Counted from the first letter of the stretch, positions 1 to 8,173 are shown. The stretch: 36,322 nucleotides of DNA from Ruminococcus sp. (GCA_017463375.1 JAFTPG010000061.1:1-36322); one strand, 5' to 3'. Notes: generated by a model not told the origin, from the letters alone. A program made the numbers and translations.

Positions 1-129
1 CAGTTCGTTTTCAAGCTCTCTGACAGCGTTTGAGAGACTCGGCTGTGAGATAAAGAGCTGCCGTGCAGCTTCGGTGATTGAGCCGCATACTGCGACTGTT
101 TTGATATATTTAAGCTGTTGAAGAGTCAT
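1..129 (-). CDS. LysR-family transcriptional regulator, N-terminal fragment
   Basis: The minus strand from 129 encodes 43 residues beginning MTLQQLKYIKTVAVCGSITE and continuing through AARQLFISQPSLSNAVRELE. This is the winged helix-turn-helix at the start of LysR-type regulators, with the typical SQPSLS recognition-helix context. The window edge cuts the rest, including the whole effector-binding domain, so the regulon and ligand cannot be inferred. The start has a good ribosome binding site (GGAGGA just upstream, seen as tcctcc at 134-139). LysR genes often regulate a divergent neighbour, but the next 375 bp hold only a repeat, so no target is evident here. Confidence 0.85.
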   Translation of the reverse strand, partial: MTLQQLKYIKTVAVCGSITEAARQLFISQPSLSNAVRELENEL

Positions 130-199
130 AGTTCCTCCGAATATAAAATAAAGAAAAGTTGATATTAGATTTGCATAAATAACATGCTGAGTAAAAAAT

Positions 200-437
200 G
201 AAAGTTTCGGTCAAGCCTTTTCAAAGGCTTGCGGATTCCAAAGGCAGACTCAACGAGTCCGTCCCCTTTGTCAGCTTCGCTGACATTTCCCCACACAGTG
301 GGGAATCAACTTTGGGCGCTCTCCGCAGAGAGCGAAATTTTCTTGCCCTGAAAGGCGCTCCGCATAGGGTGAATTCAAAAACAGTCCAGTGGACTGTTTT
401 TGAAGAGGGGCATGCCCTGTAAGAGAGGGCTGCCCCT
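200..437. repeat. Hairpin-array intergenic repeat, copy 1
   Basis: This gene-free stretch is a chain of short inverted repeats: AAGCC/GGCTT near 214-231, GTCAGC-ttc-GCTGAC near 269-283, TTCCCCAC-aca-GTGGGGAA near 287-305, GCTCTC/GAGAGC near 319-334, CAGTCCA-g-TGGACTG near 383-397, and a closing GGGGCA.GCCCT/AGGGC.TGCCCC at 407-436. The first, fourth, fifth and last blocks, plus the linker CCCTGAAAGGCGCTC, recur at 11860-12037. It is non-coding: open frames across it have no ribosome binding site and only echo the repeats. It may be a non-autonomous mobile repeat or a structured RNA. The gap 130-504 holds nothing else except a terminator. Confidence 0.75.
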
Positions 438-470
438 GAATTTTCGTACAATAAGAATTCTGTAAAATTT

Positions 471-494
471 AAGAGGCGGAGAAATCCGCCTCTT
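471..494. terminator. Intrinsic terminator downstream of the M15-like gene
   Basis: A perfect 10-bp stem (AAGAGGCGGA / TCCGCCTCTT) closes a GAAA loop. It is T-rich on the plus strand (TTTTATTTT) and has a weaker T-rich stretch on the minus strand. It lies 11 bp past the stop of the minus-strand gene at 505 and probably terminates it. Confidence 0.75.
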
Positions 495-504
495 TTATTT
501 TATA

Positions 505-1464
505 TTATTTTACGGCAGTAAGAATAAATCCGTCGATATTATTTCCGGAAATAGTGTAATTGCCTGAAATCGGAACTCTTACCGAGGTTGAGTCACCCAT
601 AGAGCCTGTGAAGTAGATCTCGTACTGAACGCCGTCAGCCTCGCAGGTGAGGGGAGCGGTGTTAAGCTTGTACGCTCTGAGAAAGTCAACATATTCCTCA
701 AGGCAGAGGTTATTCTGAGCCATAACAGCAGCGTGAGGCTTACCGACATATCTCAGATGCCACGGGCAGTAGTCCTGTCCTGTAGCGGAGGTTTTGTCTT
801 TGGGATATCTCAGGATGAAGCCGTAATCCGCGCAATTTTCAATAAGCCATGACTGCTCGTCGTTGCCGTCGTAAGCGATAACGGAGCTGGAGCCATTGAT
901 TGCGATGTCTACTGTATAGCCTGTAACTGACTCCGGATAAGAAGTAGGATAGATCGAATCATCGTATGTATACGGCTGAGTAGTGCTGTACACAACGAAG
1001 TCTGAAAGTCCTGTAGCGTTATTGTATGCCTGCATCAGCTGATTGAGAGCGTCAGCGGCCTCCTGATTGAGCACAAGGTCGTCGTTTCTGAGCGAGTAGC
1101 ACTCGTTTTTCTCTTCGGAAAGCTTAACAAGAGCTGACGAGTTATCCTCTGCTGACGCCGGGTGAGACGCATTGATAATAGTGAGCAGACCCGATGAGAT
1201 CTGAGAAGAGGGCACAGCAAGCTCAGAGTAGCCGAGATAGGAGATTCCGGTAGCAGTCTGCTGAGTATTACTGCCCATTACAGAAGGGTCGCTGAAATTA
1301 GCGGAAGGGTCAGTGCTCGAGCCTTTAAAATTTCCCGAAACGACAATAGTGGTATCGGGCTTCACGAAAAAGTCTCTTCTGAGGCTGTCAGCAGCGACAA
1401 TAGTGCCGACAGTGAGAGCAAAGGTCATGATGACCCTGCCCTTTTTAAGACGTGGTTTTGCCAT
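505..1464 (-). CDS. Membrane-anchored M15B (VanY-like) peptidase homologue with degenerate active site
   Basis: This 319-residue protein has a basic N-terminus and one hydrophobic segment (about residues 10-26), then a linker and a C-terminal VanY/M15B D,D-carboxypeptidase-like domain. Family landmarks are clear: GYTVDIAI (183-190), ADYGFILRYPKDK (212-224) and PWHLRYVGKPHA (234-245). Canonical M15B enzymes bind zinc through the His and Asp of SxHxxGxxxD and the His of ExWH, with that Glu catalytic. Here the first motif reads PESVTGYTVD, so Ser179 replaces the zinc His, and the second reads CPWH, so Cys233 replaces the catalytic Glu. Asp186 and His236 remain. The fold is probably kept while normal hydrolysis is lost. 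It could bind peptidoglycan or partner the neighbouring DacA. The start at 1464 has GGAGGA upstream. Confidence 0.8.
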   Translation of the reverse strand: MAKPRLKKGRVIMTFALTVGTIVAADSLRRDFFVKPDTTIVVSGNFKGSSTDPSANFSDPSVMGSNTQQTATGISYLGYSELAVPSSQISSGLLTIINASHPASAEDNSSALVKLSEEKNECYSLRNDDLVLNQEAADALNQLMQAYNNATGLSDFVVYSTTQPYTYDDSIYPTSYPESVTGYTVDIAINGSSSVIAYDGNDEQSWLIENCADYGFILRYPKDKTSATGQDYCPWHLRYVGKPHAAVMAQNNLCLEEYVDFLRAYKLNTAPLTCEADGVQYEIYFTGSMGDSTSVRVPISGNYTISGNNIDGFILTAVK

Positions 1465-1524
1465 AAGTAATGTCCTCCGTATTCAATTATTCCACACAAG
1501 TAAGTTTATATTTTTATCTGTTAA

Positions 1525-2592
1525 TTAAACCGGCGGAGGGTCATAAGCCTGACCTCCGACGCAGTAGATGCTGTAGCCGCTGAGCGAATCGTAAACGGCT
1601 TTCCATCTTGAGGTTCCTCCTGCGAGAACCATGATATAGGTTTTTCCGTTTGCTTCGGCATAATTTGCAAGACACTGACCAGCCTGGTCGGTGAAGCCAG
1701 TCTTGCCGCCTTTGATAGTAACTCCGGGCATTTCAGTTCCTTCCATGCGGCTGAACATCGTGCTGTAGAGCGTTATACCCTCAGGGTTGTACTCCGTCGG
1801 GGGAATGTAGTACTGATAAGTTGACATGATCTTCTGGCAGGTTTCATCACGCAAAGCATATTCAAGAATGAGAGCCATGTCAACAGCGGTGCTGTAGTGA
1901 TTTTCGTCATGCAGTCCTACAGGGTTGGTAAAGTGAGTGTTTTTGAGTCCGATTTCCTGAGCCTTGCTGTTCATGAGTTCAACGAAAGCGGCTTCCGAGC
2001 CTGCGACATATTTAGCGGCGGCAAGCGAAGCGTCAGCTCCTGACGGGAGCATCATGCCATAGAGAACCTGTTCCATAGTCGGAGTTTCGCCTGCAACGAA
2101 GCCGGCTCTTGAAGCTTCCATGTCGATCATGGGGTCGATCATATCGGCAGTGATCTCGACCGTATCGGAAAGATCCTCGATATTTTCGACAGCAACGATG
2201 AGCGTCATGATTTTAGTCAGTGAAGCGGGATACATGATCGTATCAGGGTTGCGGTGAGCAATGATTTCGTTTGTTTCCGTATCAATGAGAACCGCATATT
2301 TGGTGTCGAACTCCTCGGAAAACTGTACAGCCGTCGGAGAAAGACTCGGATACACGAGTCCCGGAGCTGTAGTAGGCTCAGGCTCGGTAGTCGGTTCTGA
2401 AGCTTCATCGGGCGTATTTTCGGATACGGAACCTGCATTCAGCCGAGCAGCTGATCTGGAAGAATCAGAGCTGTCCGAGCATGAATTGACGATAAATACT
2501 ATACCAACAATTATAAGAACCAATAGAAGAAAAGCTGCAGCGATCCGGAAATAATGAATTTTGTATTTTTTCTTTCTTTTTTTATTGGCCAT
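1525..2592 (-). CDS. dacA: Serine-type D-alanyl-D-alanine carboxypeptidase (S11, DacA-like)
   Basis: This 355-residue low-molecular-weight penicillin-binding protein trims the terminal D-Ala from peptidoglycan stem peptides outside the membrane. A lysine-rich N-terminus and a hydrophobic segment (about 17-36) precede a Ser/Glu/Pro/Thr-rich linker to residue 85, then the S11 domain. Catalytic motifs: S124-L-T-K127 (SxxK), S184-G-A186 in the SxN position (Asn replaced by Ala) and K297-T-G299 (KTG). The C-terminal PBP5_C beta domain typical of DacA is absent. I start at MANKKRKKK (2592) because GAGGTG precedes it; a longer frame upstream lacks a ribosome site and overlaps the promoter. It has its own consensus promoter. 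The M15-like gene follows 60 bp downstream, so the two may be co-transcribed. Confidence 0.9.
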   Translation of the reverse strand: MANKKRKKKYKIHYFRIAAAFLLLVLIIVGIVFIVNSCSDSSDSSRSAARLNAGSVSENTPDEASEPTTEPEPTTAPGLVYPSLSPTAVQFSEEFDTKYAVLIDTETNEIIAHRNPDTIMYPASLTKIMTLIVAVENIEDLSDTVEITADMIDPMIDMEASRAGFVAGETPTMEQVLYGMMLPSGADASLAAAKYVAGSEAAFVELMNSKAQEIGLKNTHFTNPVGLHDENHYSTAVDMALILEYALRDETCQKIMSTYQYYIPPTEYNPEGITLYSTMFSRMEGTEMPGVTIKGGKTGFTDQAGQCLANYAEANGKTYIMVLAGGTSRWKAVYDSLSGYSIYCVGGQAYDPPPV

Positions 2593-2622
2593 TCTGCACC
2601 TCAACATATATCTATATACAAT

Positions 2623-2651
2623 ATTATAATACAAAAAAAGACAGGTGTCAA
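2623..2651 (-). promoter_or_regulatory. Sigma-A promoter of dacA
   Basis: Read on the minus strand, TTGACA (2651-2646) and TATAAT (2628-2623) are separated by exactly 17 nt. Both hexamers match consensus perfectly, about 30 nt upstream of the dacA start. Confidence 0.85.
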
Positions 2652-2717
2652 CAGTGAAAAACAAAATGTCGCAGAAATCAGTTTTATTTGTTGAAATATT
2701 GAATATGACAATTGCAG

Positions 2718-2739
2718 GGGCTGGCGTCCCCGACAGCCC
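2718..2739. other. Small hairpin in the dacA / S11-homologue divergent gap
   Basis: GGGCTG (2718-2723) and CAGCCC (2734-2739) form a GC-rich stem around a TCCC loop. It has no adjacent T-run. It may be a fragment of a dispersed GC-rich intergenic repeat. The rest of the 2652-2881 gap shows only the GGGAGG ribosome site of the next gene. Confidence 0.35.
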
Positions 2740-2881
2740 GCAGGTGAATTTTAACGTCACTTCGTTCGACCTTGCTTTGTACAATCTGAGCTGTTGAAAG
2801 CTGTTGAAGGCGGTGAAAATAATTCGCACTGTTCCGGCATAGAATATATGCAGAAAAGTTTGTACTATACGGGAGGAAGCT

Positions 2882-4024
2882 ATGATAAAGAGCATGATCA
2901 GACGGTATACAGCGGTATTGCTTGCGATACTGACAGTAATTATGAGCGGAACTGTACGGGTTCAGGCGGAGGAGAATGCGGCAGCATACATCCTGACGGA
3001 AGCATGCACGGGAGCGGTTCTTGAGGAATATAACTCGGATCAGAGGTTAAATGCAGGATATCTGAGCAAGCTCATGTCGCTTCTGCTGATAGCGGAGGAT
3101 ATTGAAACGGGGAAATTTTCCCTTGAAACGGAGCTTACGGCTCCTCAGTCGGTATACGGGACAAAGGGCGCTGTAATATGGCTCGAGCCGGGGGATAAGC
3201 TGACTGTTGACGAGCTTCTGAAAGGCGCAGTCATAGGAAATGCAAACGACGCAGTAACTGTTCTTGCGGAGCGTTCGGAAGGTTCGCTTGAGAAGTTCAC
3301 AGCAAGAATGAACAGTGAAGCCTTTGACCTCGGACTGCGTGACACGGCGTTTTATTCTCCGCATGGCTACTACGATGAAAGGGAGTACACAACGGCTCAC
3401 GACCTTGCGGTGATCTGTTCTGAGCTTCTGAAATACGAGTTCATGGAGCCTTATTTCAGGACGTGGAGAGACTTCATCAAGGAGGGTCAGACGGAGCTTG
3501 TGAACGAGAACACCCTTGCCCGGACATACGATCGCCATGTCGGATTCAAGGCTTCTCATTCGGAGGAGTCGGGCTATTGTATTGCCGAGTGCGGACGCTC
3601 TGAGGACGGAACAGCATTCATAGCCATTGTACTCGGAGCTTCTGACGAGAACTCGTCCTTGTCTCAGGCAAAACAGCTCGTGAAAAAGGGCTTCAGCGAC
3701 TATAAGGTGACTACTCCGGGCTTCCTCGACGAGCTTCTTCGTCCGGTGAAGGTGAAAAACGGAGTCGATTCGGCAGTGGAGGTCCGCCTGAAAAGCCAGA
3801 GTACCGTGGTCGTTCCAAAGGGAGTGAGCGAGCTTTCAAACGTGATCGTTATGCCCGAATATCTGGAAGCTCCGCTGAAAAAGGGGCAGAAAGCCGGTAC
3901 GGCAGCCTTCTACAACGGGGATACTCTGGTCTATGAAACCGACATCATAGTACAAAATGACGTTAAACGACTCACTTACAGCTATATTTTAAAGAAAATG
4001 TTGTTAAACCTCATAGAAAATTAG
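2882..4024 (+). CDS. S11 D-Ala-D-Ala carboxypeptidase homologue lacking all three catalytic motifs
   Basis: This 380-residue secreted protein has a signal peptide with predicted cleavage after VRVQA (residue 29), an S11-like domain and a C-terminal PBP5_C-like beta domain (about 255-355) ending in an amphipathic tail. Alignment to DacA-type enzymes is easy (ILTEACTGAVLEEYNSDQR, YSPHGYYDEREYTTAHDLAV), but each active-site motif is altered. SxxK reads YLSK with Tyr60 in place of the nucleophile, SxN reads N120-A-N122, and KTG reads K223-A-S225. Lys63 and Asn122 persist. The frame is intact with a strong GGGAGGA ribosome site, so it is not a decaying gene. It lies divergent from dacA, which has catalytic motifs but no PBP5_C domain. 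A regulatory, scaffolding or muropeptide-binding role is inferred. Confidence 0.85.
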   Translation: MIKSMIRRYTAVLLAILTVIMSGTVRVQAEENAAAYILTEACTGAVLEEYNSDQRLNAGYLSKLMSLLLIAEDIETGKFSLETELTAPQSVYGTKGAVIWLEPGDKLTVDELLKGAVIGNANDAVTVLAERSEGSLEKFTARMNSEAFDLGLRDTAFYSPHGYYDEREYTTAHDLAVICSELLKYEFMEPYFRTWRDFIKEGQTELVNENTLARTYDRHVGFKASHSEESGYCIAECGRSEDGTAFIAIVLGASDENSSLSQAKQLVKKGFSDYKVTTPGFLDELLRPVKVKNGVDSAVEVRLKSQSTVVVPKGVSELSNVIVMPEYLEAPLKKGQKAGTAAFYNGDTLVYETDIIVQNDVKRLTYSYILKKMLLNLIEN

Positions 4025-4158
4025 GTGAAAAATTGTATGGAATGTACAATTGTTGAAATTCTACTTGAAATAAATCTCAAAATATAGTATTATAATAGTG
4101 GTAAATTATATTGTATGCATGAGAATTTTCACTCATGCAAACTGGAGGTACAATAACT

Positions 4159-5493
4159 ATGTCTTTAACACTCAATACCAAGTATTTGGAAGGCTTTGTC
4201 AATGCTGACGAAATGGCTGGCATCAAGGCTCAGGTTGAAACTGCTGCTGAAATGCTCCACAGCAAGACAGGTCTCGGCAATGATTTCTTAGGATGGGTTG
4301 AGCTTCCTACAGATTACGATAAGGACGAATTTGCAAGAATCAAGGCTGCTGCTGAGAAAATCAAGTCAAATTCCGATATTCTCATCGTTATCGGTATCGG
4401 CGGTTCATATCTCGGCGCAAGAGCTGCTATTGAGCTTCTCAAGTCGCCCCTTTACAATAATATGAAGAAAGATACACCCGACATCTACTATGTCGGCAAC
4501 AGCATTAATCCCACTTACCTCAACGAGGTTATTTCTCTCTGTGAGGGCAAGGATTTCTCTGTAAACGTTATCTCTAAGTCAGGTACAACTACCGAGCCGG
4601 CTCTCGCTTTCAGAATCTTCAAGAAGATGGTTGAGGATAAGTACGGCAAGGAGGGCGCTAAGGATAGAATTTTTGCCACAACTGACAAGGCAAGAGGAAC
4701 TCTCAAGAGCCTTTCCGATACAGAGGGCTATGAGACCTTCGTAATTCCGGACGATGTAGGCGGAAGATTCTCCGTTCTTACAGCAGTTGGTCTGCTCCCG
4801 ATCGCTGTTGCAGGCTGCGACATCGACGCTCTTATGAAGGGCGCTGCAAAGGCTCAGGCTGACTTTATGGCTGACTTCGACAACAATGACTGCTACAAGT
4901 ATGCAGCTCTCAGAAATATCCTCTACAGAAAGGGTAAGTCTGTTGAGATGCTCGTTTCTTACGACCCCAGCTTCGTTATGATGTCTGAGTGGTACAAGCA
5001 GCTCTTCGGCGAGAGCGAGGGCAAGGACAACAAGGGTATTTTCCCATCATCTGTTGTATTCTCCACAGACCTCCACTCAATGGGTCAGTATATCCAGGAC
5101 GGCGCAAGAATCATGTTCGAGACCGTTGTTGATATCAAGACTCCCAAGCAGGATTACTTCCTCGAGAGCGACGAGGCTAACCTCGACGGTCTTAACTTCC
5201 TCACAAACCAGAATATGTCCGTTGTAAACAGAAAGGCATTCGAGGGTACTGTTCTCGCTCACACAGAGGGCGGAGTTCCCAACATCATCCTCGAGCTTGC
5301 TGATACAACTGAAGAGAGCGTCGGATATATGATCTACTTCTTCGAGAAGGCTTGTGCGATCTCAGGCTACGTTCTCGGAGTAAATCCGTTCAATCAGCCC
5401 GGCGTTGAAAGCTATAAGGCTAACATGTTCGCTCTTCTCGGAAAGCCCGGATATGAGGGACAGAAGGCTGCTCTCGAAGCTAAGCTCGGCTAA
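4159..5493 (+). CDS. pgi: Glucose-6-phosphate isomerase
   Basis: This cytosolic enzyme of 444 residues interconverts glucose-6-phosphate and fructose-6-phosphate. The Firmicute-type short PGI is recognised by [14 protein letters not shown] (sugar-phosphate binding loop), [16 protein letters not shown] (PGI signature SIS motif), [16 protein letters not shown] and the C-terminal [15 protein letters not shown] start at [10 protein letters not shown] because GGAGGT lies at 4144-4149; an ATG 24 bp upstream in frame has no ribosome site. A TATAAT at 4091-4096 is a likely -10; the best -35 (TTGAAA, 4065-4070) is 20 nt away, longer than usual. Codon usage is strongly biased to a few codons, as in highly expressed genes. 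A hairpin follows the stop, and the P-loop gene downstream is probably in the same transcript. Confidence 0.96.
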   Translation: MSLTLNTKYLEGFVNADEMAGIKAQVETAAEMLHSKTGLGNDFLGWVELPTDYDKDEFARIKAAAEKIKSNSDILIVIGIGGSYLGARAAIELLKSPLYNNMKKDTPDIYYVGNSINPTYLNEVISLCEGKDFSVNVISKSGTTTEPALAFRIFKKMVEDKYGKEGAKDRIFATTDKARGTLKSLSDTEGYETFVIPDDVGGRFSVLTAVGLLPIAVAGCDIDALMKGAAKAQADFMADFDNNDCYKYAALRNILYRKGKSVEMLVSYDPSFVMMSEWYKQLFGESEGKDNKGIFPSSVVFSTDLHSMGQYIQDGARIMFETVVDIKTPKQDYFLESDEANLDGLNFLTNQNMSVVNRKAFEGTVLAHTEGGVPNIILELADTTEESVGYMIYFFEKACAISGYVLGVNPFNQPGVESYKANMFALLGKPGYEGQKAALEAKLG

Positions 5494-5506
5494 TTATTGA
5501 AGCTAA

Positions 5507-5537
5507 GGAGCTTGTACCGCCTGACGGTACAGGTTCC
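5507..5537 (+). other. Intercistronic hairpin between pgi and the P-loop gene
   Basis: A 13-bp stem with two wobble positions (GGAGCTTGTACCG / CGGTACAGGTTCC) closes a CCTGA loop, 14 bp past the pgi stop. No T-run follows, so it looks like an mRNA stabilising or processing hairpin rather than a terminator. It would leave pgi and the next gene in one transcript. Confidence 0.5.
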
Positions 5538-5588
5538 GCTAAATAAAAATACATAACACTGCCGCCAAGGCAATGGAAGGAGTAAATT

Positions 5589-5996
5589 ATGATTAAGCTT
5601 ATCACAGGAAAAAAAGGAACAGGCAAAACAAAGATCCTTATCGACATGATTAATGACGCTGTTAAGGCAACAAACGGCAGCCTCGTTTGCATCGAGAAGG
5701 GCGAAGCTATCAGACGTTCTATCAGCTATAAGGTAAGATGGTGCGATACTGAGCAGTTCAACATCACAGGCTATGAGTCAATCTACGGCTTTATCGCAGG
5801 CATGCTCGCAGGCAACTACGATATCAAGGAGGTTTTCGTTGACGGAATCTTCAAGATCGGCGGACGTGACTATGAGGAGTTCGGCAAGACTCTCGAAAAG
5901 CTCGACGCTCTTACAGGCGACGATACAACTGTAGTATTCACAGTTTCTGCTGATGAGTCTGAGCTCTGCGACAGCGTTAAGAAGTTCATCAAGTAA
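5589..5996 (+). CDS. Small P-loop NTPase-fold protein of unknown function
   Basis: This 135-residue soluble protein opens with MIKLITGKKGTGKTKILIDM, a Walker A motif (GKKGTGKT, residues 7-14). A Walker B-like strand may be EVFVDGIFKIGG (about 80-91), with an Asp where B motifs usually place it. TVVFTVSADESE (about 117-128) resembles a later beta strand with a sensor-like turn. It is far shorter than ordinary AAA+ or ABC ATPases and has no recognisable DNA-binding or membrane segment. The frame is well translated (GGAAGGAG upstream) and uses the same biased codons as pgi. Context gives no firm role. It could be a minimal nucleotide-binding regulator. I do not recognise the family. Confidence 0.75.
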   Translation: MIKLITGKKGTGKTKILIDMINDAVKATNGSLVCIEKGEAIRRSISYKVRWCDTEQFNITGYESIYGFIAGMLAGNYDIKEVFVDGIFKIGGRDYEEFGKTLEKLDALTGDDTTVVFTVSADESELCDSVKKFIK

Positions 5997-6035
5997 GCTT
6001 CTGAAAGAATTTTCCGCAATTTTTCCGTCTTGCTA

Positions 6036-6064
6036 TTGACAGAATTTGCGGATTGGTGTATAAT
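6036..6064 (+). promoter_or_regulatory. Sigma-A promoter of yceD-rpmF
   Basis: TTGACA (6036-6041) and TATAAT (6059-6064) are both perfect, spaced 17 nt, about 30 nt before the yceD start. Confidence 0.85.
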
Positions 6065-6095
6065 ATAATTTATGGTGCTCTAAAGGATTTGTAAT

Positions 6096-6542
6096 ATGAT
6101 AATTAATTTAAAACAGCTTTTAAATATTGTCGGGGAAAGTAAGGATATTGACGGCTTCGTCACTAAAGAGGAGCTTGCTGATATCCGTGGATGTAATTTC
6201 AGCTCTCCGGTGCATATAAAAGGCAGAATTTTCAACAGAGCCGGTGTGGTTCATCTGAATTTTTCTGTGGATTTTACTCTCTTTATGCCCTGCGACAGGT
6301 GTATGAAGGAGTTTGAGAGAGATTATCATTTCGATTTTGAACATATTGTCGTTCATTCCTCAAGCAGTGACAACGATGAGTATATCATTGCCGAGGGAGA
6401 GAGCATTGATCTGAGTGAAATCGCTGTTACGGATCTGCTTTTGCAGCTGCCGTCAAAGTATCTCTGTCAGGACGACTGTAAGGGGCTTTGTATGGTGTGC
6501 GGCTGCGATTTGAATGAATCCGAGTGCGATTGTCTAAAATAA
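6096..6542 (+). CDS. yceD: DUF177 / YceD family protein
   Basis: This 148-residue member of the YceD (DUF177) family is conserved next to rpmF across bacteria, and members in other organisms have been linked to 23S rRNA or ribosome metabolism. It is recognised by the internal MPCDRCMKEFERDY segment and the C-terminal LCQDDCKGLCMVCGCDLNES with paired cysteines, which suggests a zinc-binding tail. The ribosome site AAAGGA precedes the start, and a consensus promoter lies just upstream. rpmF follows after 35 bp, so they form an operon and ribosome-linked expression is expected. The exact biochemical function is not known from sequence alone. Confidence 0.88.
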   Translation: MIINLKQLLNIVGESKDIDGFVTKEELADIRGCNFSSPVHIKGRIFNRAGVVHLNFSVDFTLFMPCDRCMKEFERDYHFDFEHIVVHSSSSDNDEYIIAEGESIDLSEIAVTDLLLQLPSKYLCQDDCKGLCMVCGCDLNESECDCLK

Positions 6543-6577
6543 ACTGAGCTGTGAAAGCTCTGTAAGGAGGTGCCAGA

Positions 6578-6763
6578 ATGGCTGTACCGAAGAGAAAAAC
6601 TTCCAAGGCTAGACGTGATAAGAGACGTTCTGCTGTATGGAAGCTTGATGCACCGGCTATGTCCAAGTGCAGTAACTGCGGCGCATACAAGGCTCCGCAT
6701 AAGGTTTGCAAAAACTGCGGTTTCTATAAGGGCGTTGAGGTTCTTAAAATGGATGCTGAATAA
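6578..6763 (+). CDS. rpmF: 50S ribosomal protein L32
   Basis: This 61-residue ribosomal protein starts [18 protein letters not shown], the L32 signature, followed by a zinc-ribbon pair CSNCG...CKNCG. It belongs to the zinc-binding (C+) form rather than a zinc-independent paralogue. It has a near-perfect anti-Shine-Dalgarno match (AAGGAGGTG) upstream and is second in the yceD-rpmF operon. A strong terminator follows 24 bp later. Confidence 0.97.
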   Translation: MAVPKRKTSKARRDKRRSAVWKLDAPAMSKCSNCGAYKAPHKVCKNCGFYKGVEVLKMDAE

Positions 6764-6787
6764 TCGGATGTATCTGATACATGAGGA

Positions 6788-6818
6788 GGAGAGGAGGAGA
6801 AATCCTTCTCTCCTTTTT
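6788..6818 (+). terminator. Rho-independent terminator of yceD-rpmF
   Basis: The arms GGAGAGGAGGA and TCCTTCTCTCC pair over 11 positions with one G-T wobble, closed by a GAAA tetraloop and followed by TTTTT (6814-6818). Confidence 0.88.
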
Positions 6819-6871
6819 GGGTTTATAGCCCCTGTAATTCGCCGTTCCGGCAGAATTGGGAGTTTTAATAT

Positions 6872-8173
6872 ATGGTAAAAATCAGCAGTGTTGACGCCGG
6901 TTCTCCGGCGGCAAGGGCAGGCATTCTCGACGGAGACTGCCTTGCTTCAATCGGAGGAAATCCTGTGAAGGATGTCCTCGACTATATGTTTTATGCCGCT
7001 GAGGAGTCGCTTGAGCTTGAAATAATCAGAGGCGGAGAATCTCTGCACTTCAATATAAAAAAGGGCGAGTACGATGACCTCGGTCTGCAATTCGATACTT
7101 TTCTTATGGACAGCAAGCAGTCCTGCCGCAATAAGTGCGTGTTCTGCTTCATCGACCAGATGCCGCCGGGAATGCGTGAGACGCTCTATTTCAAGGACGA
7201 CGACGCTCGTTTGTCCTTTTTGCAGGGCAATTACGTCACTCTGACAAATCTTGAGCAATCCGACATCGACAGAATAATCAAGATGAAGCTCAATATAAAT
7301 GTCTCGGTTCATACGACGAATCCCGAGCTTCGCTGCAAAATGATGAACAATCGCTTTGCAGGCGAAAAGCTGAAATATATCCGTCAGCTTGCGGAAAACG
7401 GAATTAAGCTCAACTGTCAGATCGTATGCTGCCCCGGACTCAACGACGGCGAGGAGCTGAGACGCTCTCTTACAGATTTGGGAGAGCTGATGCCGAATAT
7501 CACCAGTATGGCAGTCGTTCCCGTGGGACTTACTAAATTCCGTGAGGGACTCTATCTGCTGGAGGGCTTCACCAAGGAGACTGCGGCTGAAACTATTGAT
7601 ATTATTGAGGAGTTTCAGGCTGTATTTCTCGAAAAGTTCGGGACTAGAACCGTTTTTCCGTCGGACGAGTTCTTTCTTATTGCAGAGCGTGAGCTTCCGC
7701 CTGTGGAGTATTACGAGGACTTCTCGCAGTACGAAAACGGAGTAGGAATGCTTCGTTCGCTGATTGACGAGTTTGAAAAGGCGCTTGACCTCGCTGAATG
7801 GGAGGGCGGAGAACGTCACGTTTCCATTGCGTGCGGCTATGCTCCGTATTCCACAATGCAGAGTCTTGCAAAGATGGCGGAGGAGCGTTTTCATCAGCTG
7901 AAATGTAATGTTTATCGAATCCGAAACGACTTTTTCGGCGAGACTATTACTGTTACAGGACTTATTACTGCTCAGGACCTGATTGCTCAGCTCAGGGGAC
8001 AAGAACTCGGAGACGAGCTTCTGATTTCGTCGGCAATGCTGCGACGGGATTCAGAGCAGTTTCTCGATGACCTCACAGTCAGCGATGTCGAAAGAGAGCT
8101 TGGAGTAAGCGTGAGAGCTTCGGATAACGATGGATATGAATTGCTTGACGCAATTATGGGAATAACTTATTAA
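6872..8173 (+). CDS. PDZ-like / radical SAM protein of the DUF512 family
   Basis: This 433-residue protein begins with a PDZ-like domain (about 1-75; AGSPAARAGILDGDCLASIG). Next comes a compact radical-SAM-like region with the cluster motif CRNKCVFCFID (CxxxCxxC, about 82-92), then the DUF512 domain (MAVVPVGLTKFREGLYLLEG onward). These proteins are widespread in Clostridia and typically sit beside der, as here (23 bp gap). Substrate and reaction are not established, so I name only the family. The cluster suggests SAM-dependent radical or FeS chemistry in the cytosol. The ribosome site is weak (GGGAG about 10 nt upstream). The gene follows the rpmF terminator, and no clear promoter was seen in the short gap. 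Confidence 0.88.
   Translation: MVKISSVDAGSPAARAGILDGDCLASIGGNPVKDVLDYMFYAAEESLELEIIRGGESLHFNIKKGEYDDLGLQFDTFLMDSKQSCRNKCVFCFIDQMPPGMRETLYFKDDDARLSFLQGNYVTLTNLEQSDIDRIIKMKLNINVSVHTTNPELRCKMMNNRFAGEKLKYIRQLAENGIKLNCQIVCCPGLNDGEELRRSLTDLGELMPNITSMAVVPVGLTKFREGLYLLEGFTKETAAETIDIIEEFQAVFLEKFGTRTVFPSDEFFLIAERELPPVEYYEDFSQYENGVGMLRSLIDEFEKALDLAEWEGGERHVSIACGYAPYSTMQSLAKMAEERFHQLKCNVYRIRNDFFGETITVTGLITAQDLIAQLRGQELGDELLISSAMLRRDSEQFLDDLTVSDVERELGVSVRASDNDGYELLDAIMGITY

Noticed and set aside
198-451. Overlapping short open frames on both strands in the hairpin repeat
   Set aside because: They only translate inverted repeats, lack ribosome sites and are not preserved in copy 2.
6947-8002. 351-codon open frame on the minus strand
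   Set aside because: It is antisense to the DUF512 gene, which has clear domain motifs. This frame has no recognisable domain or ribosome site.
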